This document shows positions 55,808 through 64,000 of a stretch of DNA of 64,000 nt, piece after piece. The stretch is from Aquilaria yunnanensis (lineage: Eukaryota > Streptophyta > Magnoliopsida > Malvales > Thymelaeaceae). The notes beneath the pieces are model-generated. The model was not told the DNA's origin. It searched no databases and saw only the letters and a list, made by a program, of their open reading frames with translations. A program made the translations under genes and the position numbers. The stretch spans positions 77,900,041 through 77,964,040 of the forward strand of contig CM077598.1 in NCBI GenBank assembly GCA_039654915.1, read 5' to 3'. Each line of letters begins with the position of its first letter. Position 1 is the stretch's first letter.

Positions 55808-56234
55808 ATATTCTAGGGCTTTTGCCTTCTTCTTTTTTCTTTGTGTTTTTCTTCTTGTAACCTTCTCCTTGTACCAAGACCTTCCTCAATGAATTTTCCT
55901 TCATAATTTGGTTAAGTCTTTTAAGCAATTTTTTGTTTCCTAGTTGCCCTGACCACTTTCGGTCAGGGGACTTCGGAGAGGTACACTTTGCTCGTTTCAT
56001 CGGCCAACCTTCGGGTAAATGTTCATTGCTGGTGAAGTTCCCTTACGCAAATTTTAGCCTGCCCTTGTCGGCCGTATTCGATAGACTTCACCTTTTTTGG
56101 GCATCTAACCCAACCAACTTCGGAAGGAAAACATGACCTTCGAGAGCGTGTGCTTCAGCTTTGTTTGGCGAGTACTTTCAAATAGGCGAAAACTTGTATA
56201 CTTATAGAAATTTCTCACTTGTACACTTTCTCAT
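55808..56234. other. Spacer between E2 antisense gene and pol
   Basis: AATGAATTTTCC near 55889 may be part of a poly(A) signal. One repeat unit like those at 15557-15960 lies near 55940-55985. No gene was seen. Confidence 0.5.
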
Positions 56235-56546
56235 CTAAAATTCTAAGTATAGAATTTCTTTAAGGCATCCAAGTGCCATGCATTTTTCAGTTTTCCTCCT
56301 TTGGTGTCGCCAAGCTTGTATACTCCCTTTCGGACCTCGTCTAGGACCAAATAAGGCCCCTTTCCCGTTTGGACGAAGTACCCCATGGGACGGTTTTTGG
56401 GGTTCAAACTCGGCCTTTCGGAGGATGAGGTCTCCTTTCGCTATTCCTTTTGGCCTATCATGCAGGTTTGCGCTCACGACCACCTTTTGCTGAAATGCCC
56501 TTCTTCTGAGCTCGGCCATTCCTCTGTGTTCACGAACTAGGTCGAG
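56235..56546 (-). pseudogene. Pol C-terminus of E2
   Basis: It reads LVREHRGMAELRRRAFQQKV, then KGDLILRKAEFEPQKPSHGV, with a frameshift after RPN (of RPNGKG...) before the end at 56235. It is the integrase C-terminal domain, adjacent to solo LTR S1, beyond which the catalytic core continues at 57424. Confidence 0.85.
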
Positions 56547-56551
56547 CTTAG

Positions 56552-57418
56552 TGATAGCCAAAGGCTATTGCCTCAATCTGGCGGAATACCCTGCCACAAC
56601 AATGGCCAGAAGAACTGGCGCTTCCCGGGAATAGGTGGAATCATGCACCTCGGGAGATAGCCTGAGAGCTCCGAGCCTCGGCACGCCAGTAAAACTTGAG
56701 GACTCCATTCGCCCCCCAAGGTTGTGAACAGCGCGCCTTCGGAAAAGTGGCACCAGACATTGCTGCCCGAATATGATATCCCCGAAGGCGGAACCCCCTG
56801 GAACTGGGAACCCCCGAACTGAGGGTAGGCTTCCCGAAGAGGCTCTGTCCGAACTAGAGGACGACCTCGCCCAGGGACCTCGGGAGTACGGCAGGCGCAT
56901 TTACGGAAGCATTTAAGGAAGCCTCTAACACGTCCCACCACAGACGTAAAAAGTCGCCCTGACGCGCAGACGCCATCAGAATCATATCATGGCCCGTCTC
57001 AGCACAAGGCTCGAGGCCATCTCGTTACCAACTATCTGTCCCCTACGCCCAGACGTTCAGGAGCATCCGACCGCACACGTGTCATGATCTGAACGGGCTA
57101 GGTATTCCTATATATACAGGAAATAAATACTTGACAGGAGGTTGGCAGGCCGGATATACAGCTCCCACACCCTGAGAAAATACCAGGCGAGACTTTTCTG
57201 CCTTTCTCTTTGAGCTAGTGACTTTCTCCTTCTTCCGGCCACCACTGACTTGGGCGTCGGAGGCTCCCCCCCCGGAAAAACACTCCGGGGGCCTCCTAAC
57301 CCTGTTTACCAGCTTTTCAGGTACTCTCCTTGGGGCGATCCACCTTCCAGGCGTTCTTCCTCCTAGAAGTCTCCTCAACAGTCATCATGACTCACAACGA
57401 TGAGGCCTTAGGCCATCA
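56552..57418 (+). mobile_element. Solo LTR S1 (Tat-type, Y-like) in E2 pol
   Basis: TGATAGCCAAAGGCTATTG to GGCCTTAGGCCATCA, 867 bp, with perfect duplication CTTAG (56547-56551, 57419-57423). CACGTG near 57076-57081 is followed after about 27 bases by TATATATA. The end-of-LTR peptide MTHNDEALGHH is open. It is closest to Y but in opposite orientation to E2. Confidence 0.95.
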
Positions 57419-57423
57419 CTTAG

Positions 57424-58760
57424 TTCTCAACCCGAGGTCGTTTCCTCATTCGTCGAACACTCATATTCTAACTAGTGGCTGTACTACTTCAAATGGATAA
57501 TAGCCTCTATACTGGAGATAAGTGAGAAAGGTGTCTCCCACGTGGCCCCTCTGGGAGTTGTTTGATAACTCCTAGGTACAGTAGGAAGTTTTCCTGGCCA
57601 TTTTCCCTTTGCTTCCCCCAACCTCTTTTATAGTCACTCGTTTATAGTTCTGTTGGCTACCTCCACTTGTCTGTTGCTCCGGGGTTGAGCTAGTGGGCTG
57701 AAGTGCAATTTTATTCCGAAGTCGGTGGCGAATTCCATAGACTGGGAACCATTATCGGCCATTATCACCGTCGATATGCCAAATCTGCATATCATGTTCT
57801 TCCAGATGAATTTTTGTATATCTTTTGCCGGAATAGTCGCTAGGGGTCCTGCCTCGTCTCGCTTAGTGAAGTAGTCCACTGCTACTACGCAAAACTTCAC
57901 TCTTTCGGGTGCTGTCGGGAGTGGACCGGTGAGGTCTATGCCCCATACTGCAAAGGGGCAAAGGTAATCTTCCAGGGTTACCCACTCCGAAGGCAGTCTT
58001 TTGGGTGCTGGCGTGTCTTCGGCCCTTTTCACACTTCCTGGATGAATTGTCTTGCACCCTTTTTGCCGATACATCTCTATATCTGACTTGCGTAGCCTTG
58101 CCGGTATAATTCCTCTTTAATTAGGGAATATCGTCCAAAACATCTACGTACTTTTCGCCACTTCTTGAGGATCTTCGGGACTCTTTAGTTGCGAGATACC
58201 TCTTTGTAGGATCTTTCCTTCCTTTGTCCGAGGTTGTTGTACCTAGCGTTGCCATGCTCGGATGGCCCAACACTTTGGTAACCACATTTGATGGCTTTGG
58301 TGGCCTCCTTGCCCTCAGGCCCCTAAGGGGCTACTCCAACGCCATACTGTTCTATGCTTGGGATTTCTTCAACAGGGAGTTCCCACTCTGGATCTACCTC
58401 TGCCCGGTCTCCCTCGTTGGTTTCAGCATTTTCCATTTCTGGGGTTTCGGCAATGAAGTCTGCCAGTGCCTGGGCTTTTATTGCCATTCTAGGCTTATAC
58501 GTGATGTAGTACTCTCTGAGTTTGATGCACCATTTTGACAGTCTTCCCGAATGCTCTACTCTTTTTCATGGCGTCACGCAGAGCCAGGTCACTCTGGACA
58601 GTGATAGCGTCTCCTTAGAAGTAGAGTCGCAGCCTTCTGCCTGCATGTACCAAGGCGTAGACGGCCTTTTGGAGCAATGGGTATCTGACTTTGTTGCTGA
58701 GGAGACGGCGACTTTTCTTCGGGTGCAGAACTCCTTCGACGGGGAGGTCTGGATCATCTT
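57424..58760 (-). pseudogene. Integrase core and RNase H/connection region of E2
   Basis: Open frame 58074-57634 covers the integrase core with all three catalytic residues: Asp in VWGIDLTGPLP, Asp in IMADNGSQ and Glu in RQVEVANR. Left of this the core tail is decayed. Right of 58090 the RNase H region is broken, with VRYPLLQKAVYALVHAGRRL near 58700-58640 marking the RT-RNase H connection. It is cut at 58760 by the E3a LTR. Confidence 0.85.
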
Positions 58761-59528
58761 TGATGCCGGTCAGCATCTTCGTGGAGTGACATTGAGACTT
58801 GTAGAGGAACTTCTTGAGAGGGAGACCGCCTGGAGTCCCGAACTGCCCAGGGGAGCGCGCCTGAAAAGCTCAAAAGAGAGGGTTAGGAGGTTCCCCGGGG
58901 TGTGTTTCCGAGGAGGAGCCTCCGACGCCCAAGTCAGTGTCCTGAAAGAAAATAAGGGAGGAGCACTGAAAAGTAGAACGGCCTTGCCTGTTTGTGTTTT
59001 CTCAAGGAGAGGAGTCTGCTCAAGGATCGATCCTTTGCCCATGTTTATTTCCTGGTATTTATAGGAGTATTCAGCCCATTCAGATCATGACACGTGTTCG
59101 GTCTGATCTTTCCTGAATTTCTGGGAGTAGGGGACAAGTAGCCGGTGGCAGGTTTGTTGGGCCTTGAACCGAGACAGGTCATGGTGGGACCTGGATGGCA
59201 TCGGTGTGTCAGACCACCGTTTAGGGCGGCCTGTAACGTCTGTGGGCGACATGTCAGAGGCTCCTTAAATGCTCATGCCGTACTCCCGAAGTCCCTGGAC
59301 CAGGTCGTCCTCTGGCGCGGACGATGCCCCTTCGGGAAATATGCCCGTAGTTCGGGGAGTTCCCTAATTCAGGGTTTCACCTTCGGGGAGATACTCTTCG
59401 GCTTACAATAGCTGATTCTCCATCTCCGAAGGTGATCTGTTTAGTACCTCGTGGGGGCTAATAGTATCCTCGCATTCGCTGACACTCCGAGTTCGGGTCA
59501 GATAGAGGCGATAGCCCTTCGGCTATCA
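58761..59528 (-). repeat. 3' LTR of E3a (Tat-type)
   Basis: It begins TGATGCCGGTCAGCATC and ends CCCTTCGGCTATCA. TATAAATA (minus) is at 59056-59063 and CACGTG at 59091-59096. The end peptide MSLHEDADRHQ is open on the minus strand. The left neighbour is E2 pol, so this is the outer (3') LTR of a minus-oriented element. Confidence 0.88.
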
Positions 59529-60222
59529 CATGCCCCCCTTTGGAAAGCCGAAGTGGAGACTTCGGTTTGTAGTCTTTCCAAGGATGCTCTTTGGGAGTTT
59601 TTAGGGAGTAAAACTTGTGCTGAAGGTACACCTTTTGCCCGAAGATATGGGCTGTTCGGCCATAGCCTGTCTTTTGGTGTCTTCAAGGCAACCTACTTCC
59701 TTCCTTTTTCCTTTTACAGGTCTGTGCAACGTCGCGTCTCATGGCCAGGCATGTCAGTTTGGAGCGGCGCGTCCTAGTTTTTTAGGGGTGTCAGAAAGCG
59801 TGTCCCCTATTTTGGCGTGGCGACTGACACGTGGCACACTGTCATTAGAGGAGAGTCGCATCGGTTACAGAAGGCGTGTCTTTTCGGGCGCAGAGAATAG
59901 TTATGGTGACTGTTCGCCTTCAAGGGGTACTTATGACGCCGGTTCGTCTACCCACCTTTGGCCTATATATAGCCCATTCCATCATAAGTTCCTTTTTTGG
60001 TTTTGCTTCAGCTCTTTTCCCTGCTTGCAACCGTTTTTTCCTCTGCTTTCCGAGGCGGTGCTGTTTGACAGAGTTTTTTCCGGCAATCTTTCACGACGGT
60101 GACTTCAAACCCAGATTTTGGCAAGTCATTTGGTGGGTTTTTGACTTCCAGAATCCTCTGATTTTTAGAGTTTTTCCGGAAGTTGTTTTCTTTCCTTTTT
60201 TCGAACTCGTTTCTCAACCAAC
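59529..60222 (+). promoter_or_regulatory. Polypurine tract and antisense promoter of E3a
   Basis: CATGCCCCCCTTTGG (59529-59543) is the polypurine tract complement. CACGTGGC is at 59828-59835 and TATATATA at 59964-59971, 129 bases apart. CCATTCCATCATAAGTTCC follows as in Y. The start codon is 259 bases after the TATA box. Confidence 0.7.
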
Positions 60223-61668
60223 ATGCCTAATCCCGAGAGCTGGCAACCCCTTTTGTCTCACCCTTGCTGCACCATCCCCAAAAAACTAGAAAAATGGAAG
60301 AAAAAGTTCTTTATTCCTTCGTATGCCATTACGAGGTTGCCACGTTCTGACCAATTTTGCTTTTCAAACCGTAGTAATGAGGTTACCATTTTCCGAGCGC
60401 AACTGAAGGCCGGAGTTCGGTACCCTCCTCCGAAGATGATTTGCGACTTCTGCCAATTCCATGGCATTGCCGTAAATCAACTTCCGCTGAACTCGTACTG
60501 CTATTTTAACGCCTTCATCTGCATGTGTGGTGTCTTCGGGATAGAACCCCACTTTGTTATTTTTATGCTGTACTACAAGCTTTTCGTGGTCCCGAAGGGT
60601 GGCTTTTATTTCATGCTACCTCGGGGATCCGGGAGCAAAAAATATATGTTCACCTTTGCCACCAAGGACAGCTAGCGAGGGTGGCAATAAAAATTTTTCT
60701 TTCTGAAGATGGAGGAGGCCTGGTCGCATGTTCTGACCAAGTGGGCTCAGGGAAAGCTGGAGATGGACGTCGTAGACCTGAAGATAATGCTAACTCCGGA
60801 GTTGGCTTCTGTCTTCACGGACTTCGACGGACGTATGCGGGCTGTTTCCGACTGGGGTCCCGAGGTCCCTTCACGCTCTCTCTACCCCTTCCCCATCAAT
60901 TGGAGGTTGATGACAGAGGAGGTCCTTCAGGAGTTAGGGGTAGTGAAGCAGCACGAAACGGACCTCGACATGCGGGCTCCTGCCATCGCTGGGAAGGATT
61001 CCTGGCTGGTGCGACTCCTTCGGGAGGAAATTACTTACGAAACTTTCTTCGAGAGTAACTTATCTCCGACTGCCTTTGTTATGGTTTTCATCTTGGACTC
61101 ACGCTGATATCTTCTTTCTTTTCCAGAGATGGGCGACGGCACTGCTGCCTTCTACAAATCCCTTTTCAGTGGCCAAGTTGATAAGGGTGAGCAGACAAAG
61201 AAGGCTGCTTCCCGAAGGCGGAAAGCGACTGGGCTGGGCCTTCGGCCAAACGGGCGAAGAAGACTATTCCCCCTCATCATTCGGAAATTCTTGAAGAGGT
61301 AAGCGAAGAGCCCGAGGTCGCTGCCATTCCGCCGCTGGAGGTCGATGCCGACGTCCTCCCGACCGACGTCCCTCCTCGGAGCCCTACCTCATCGTAGGTC
61401 CTTCTGGATGCCGTGGTAGAGGTTCCTTCTGCCGAGGAGCGGCGTAAACGCAGAGGCAAGGGGATCTCCACCGAGGAGGCCCCGGACTCTGGCGATGACG
61501 TCGTCGAGGTGCCGCCAGGTTCGCTTTCTCAAGCAAAGTGTTATGTCTTTAATTTTTGAATTTTCGGATGTACTTGTCTTGACCAACTTCTTGTTTTTGC
61601 CGTGCAGGGGAGTCACTTACTCCAAGTTGCGTGGCCGAACAAGCCCGGAAGCAAGCCCTCCGCGACGT
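60223..61668 (+). pseudogene. Antisense gene of E3a, exons 1-3 (truncated)
   Basis: Exon 1 60223-61054, exon 2 61127-61518, and the start of exon 3 61608-61668, where an LTR cuts in. Exon 1 begins MPNPESWQPLLSHPCC. A TAG at the Trp of KDSWRGW (60673-60675) interrupts it, after which the frame continues MEEAWSHVLTKWAQGK through LYPFPINWRLMTEEVL. Exon 2 has a frameshift after MGDGTAAFYKSLFSGQ. Splice sites match Y. The coiled-coil exon is absent. Confidence 0.87.
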
Positions 61669-62403
61669 TGAGACTTGTAGAGGGACTTCTTGAGAGGGAG
61701 ACCGCCTGGAGTCCCGAACTGCCCAGGGGAGCGCGCCTGAAAAGCTCAGAAGAGAGGGTTAGGAGGTCCCCGGGGTGTGTTTCCGGGGAGGAGCCTCCGA
61801 CGCCCAAGTCAGTTTCCTGAAAGAAAATAAGGGAGGAGCACTGAAAAGTAGAACGGCCTTGCCTGTTTGTGTTATCTCAAGGAGAGGAGTCTGCTCAAGG
61901 ATCGATCCTTTGCCCAGGTTTATTTCCTAGTATTTATAGGAGTATTCCGCCCGTTCAGATCATGACACGTGTTCGGTTAGATCTTTCCTGAATTTCTGGG
62001 AGGAGGGGACAAGTAGCCGGTGGCAGGTTTGTTGGGCCTTGAACCGAGACAGGTCATGATGGGACCTGGATGGCATCGGTGTGTCAGACCGCCGTTTGGG
62101 GCGGCCTGTAACGTCTGTGGGCGACATGTCAGAGGCTCCTTAAATGCTCATGCCGTACTCCCGAAGTCCCTGGACGAGGTCGTCCTCTGGCGCGGACGAT
62201 GCCCCTTCGGGAAATATGCCCCTAGTTCAGGGAGTTCCCTGATTCAGGGTTCCGCCTTATGGGAGATCCTCTTCGGCTTGCAATAGCTGATTCTCCATCT
62301 CTGAAGGCGATCTGTTTAGTACCTCGGGGGGGCTAATAGTATCCTCGCGTTCCCTGATGCTCCGAGTTCGGGTAAGATAGAGGCGATAGCCCTTTGGCTA
62401 TCA
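61665..62403 (-). repeat. LTR of E3b (Tat-type), lacking its outer ~30 bp
   Basis: It matches the E3a LTR from TTGAGACTTGTAGAGG onward at roughly 95% or better, ending CCCTTTGGCTATCA. CACGTG is near 61968-61973. The first ~31 bases of the E3a LTR are replaced by exon 3 of the E3a antisense gene. The polypurine tract is changed to CATGCACCCCTTT. Confidence 0.88.
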
Positions 62404-63097
62404 CATGCACCCCTTTCGAAAGCCGAAGTGGAGACTTCACTTTTTAGTCTTTCCGAGGACGCTCTTTGGGAGTTTTTAGGGAGTAAAACCTGTGCCGAAG
62501 GTACACCTTTTGCCCGAAGATATGGGCTGTTCGGCCATAGCCTGTCTTTTGGTGTCTTCAAGGCAACCTACTTCTTTCCTTTTTCCTTTTGCAGGTCTGT
62601 GCAACGTCGGGTCTCATGGCCAGGCGTGTCAGTCTGGAGCGAATTTTCCTAGTTTTTTAGGGGTGTTAGAAAGCGTGTCCCCTATTTTGGCATGGCGACT
62701 GACACGTGGCACACTGTCATTAGAGGAGAGTCGCATCGGTTACAGAAGGCGTGTCTTTTCGGGCGCAGAGAACAGTTATGGTGATTGTTCGCCTTCAAGG
62801 GGTACTTATGACGCCGGTTCGTCTACCCACCTTTGGCCTATTTATAGCCCATTCCATCATAAGTTCCTTTTTTGGTTTTCCTTCTGCTCTTTTCCCTGCT
62901 TGCAAATGTTTTTTCCCCTGCTTTTCGCGGCGGTGCTGTTTGACAGAGTTTTTTCCGGCAATCTTTCACGACGGCGACTTCAAACCCAGATTTTGGCAAG
63001 TCATTTGGTGGGTTTTTGACTTCCAGAATCCTCTGATTTTTAGAGTTTTTTCGGAAGTTATTTTCTTTCCTTTTTTCGAACTCGTTTCTCAGCCAAC
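62404..63097 (+). promoter_or_regulatory. Antisense promoter of E3b
   Basis: CACGTGGC at 62703-62710 and TATTTATA at 62839-62846 keep the 129-base spacing; the TATA box itself has changed (TATATATA in E3a). The start codon is at 63098. Confidence 0.65.
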
Positions 63098-64000
63098 ATG
63101 CCTGTTCCCGAGAGCTGGCAACCCCTTTTGTCTCACCCTTGCTGCACCACCCCTAAAAAACTAGAAAAATGGAAGAAAAAGTTCTTTATTCCTTCGTATG
63201 CCATTACGAGGTTGCCACGTTCTGACCAATTTTTCTTTTCAAACCGTAGTAATGAGGTTACCATTTTCCGAGCCCAACTGAAGGCCGGAGTTTGGTACCC
63301 TCCCCCGAAGATGATTTGCGACTTCTGACATTTCCATGGCATTACCGTAAACCAACTTCCGCTGAACTCGTACTGCTATTTTAACGCCTTCATCTGCATG
63401 TGTGGCGTCTTCGGGATAGAACCCCACTTTGTTATTTTTATGCAGTACTACAAGCTTTTCGTGGTCCCGAAGGGTGGCTTTTATTTCATGCTACCTCGGG
63501 GATCCGAGAGAAAAAATTATATGTTCACCCTTGCCACCAAGGACAGCTAGCGAGGGTGGCAACAAAAATTTTTCTTTCTGAAGATGGAGGAGGCCTGGTC
63601 GCATGTTCCGACCAAGTGGGCTCAGGGAAAGCTGGAGATGGACGTCGAAGACCTGAAGATAATGCTAACTCCGGAGTTGGCTTCTGTCTTCGCGGACTTC
63701 GACGGACGTATCCAGGCTGTTCCCGATTGGGGTCCCGAGGTCCTTCGCGCTTTCTCTACCCCTTCCCCATCAATTGGAGGTTGATGACCGAGGAGGTCCT
63801 TCGGGAGTTAGGGGTAGTGAAGGAGCACGAAACGGACCTCGACATGCCGGCTCCTGCCATCGCTGGGAAGGATTCCTGGCTGGTGCGACTCCTTCGGGAG
63901 GAAATTACTTATGAAACTTTCTTCGAGAGTAACTTATCTCCGACTCCCTTTGTTATGGTTTTCATCTTGGACTCACGCTGATATCTTCTTTCTTTTCCAG
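63098..64000 (+). pseudogene. Antisense gene of E3b, exon 1 and first intron (runs off the window)
   Basis: Exon 1 is 63098-63928, starting MPVPESWQPLLSHPCCTT; intron 1 (63929-64000) ends with TTTTCCAG exactly at the window edge. It shares with E3a the TAG in KDSWRGW (63548-63550). It also has its own TGA in CDFC.FHG (about 63327) and a one-base loss near 63745 (GAGGTCCTTCGCGC). Exon 2 onward lies outside. Confidence 0.87.

Noticed and set aside
1..64000. CRISPR arrays, rRNA, tRNA genes, telomere or centromere satellite
   Set aside because: None was seen. The short tandem repeats present have imperfect units within retrotransposons, and primer sites only resemble tRNA ends.

Overview
The window is nuclear DNA of a flowering plant. 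It consists almost entirely of nested LTR retrotransposons. I found no convincing host gene, rRNA, tRNA or CRISPR. The plant assignment rests on Tat-lineage Ty3/gypsy gag-pol domains, on a PF04195-like 'putative gypsy type transposon' gene carried antisense inside those elements, on a plant initiator-tRNA-Met primer site, and on long AT-rich LTRs. The species cannot be determined from the sequence.

Layout. 1-7463: broken pieces of Tat-type elements (R0, L0, E0) mixed with fragments of a second LTR family (X). 7464-35870: an old Tat-type element, E1, reading on + (gag, protease, RT, RNase H, integrase, antisense gene, partial 3' LTR). It is split twice. Solo LTR X (10432-26671, TSD ACACC) interrupts the connection between RT and RNase H. 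A complete young element, Y (11376-25172, minus strand, TSD AATAG), sits in X, and a 3.2-kb LTR, Z (17146-20390, TSD ACGCA), sits in Y's pol. A second long LTR, W (31174-34534), splits E1's antisense gene and carries solo LTR S2 (TSD GGATC). 35871-38284: unresolved LTR debris with one orphan RNase H fragment. 38285-52114: element P, which has large LTRs, a tRNA-Met primer site and about 4 kb of internal sequence with no recognisable protein domain. Its LTRs are interrupted by X2 (which contains S3), solo LTR C and block L5. 52115-64000: an LTR stub Q, then E2, a minus-strand Tat element with solo LTR S1 in its pol. After E2 come two tandem copies (E3a, E3b) of an LTR plus antisense-gene module; the second runs off the window.

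How the parts work together. In each Tat-type element gag-pol is driven from the LTR, which has a G-box upstream of a TATA box. A four-exon spliced gene lies between pol and the 3' LTR and reads in the opposite direction. Its promoter is internal to the element and has a CACGTGGC box exactly 129 bp from a TATA box in three copies. The two genes converge on a spacer made of degenerate repeats. Y is very young (3 differences between two 845-bp LTRs), yet its gag-pol carries stops, frameshifts and lost catalytic residues. It was therefore probably copied by proteins supplied by another element. Gag appears to start inside the LTR: an ATG about 30 bases before the LTR end, in frame through the primer-binding site, is conserved across most of the LTR subfamilies seen here.

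All domain calls come from reading translated frames by eye. Boundaries supported by TG...CA ends and target-site duplications are exact; the others are approximate, as stated.
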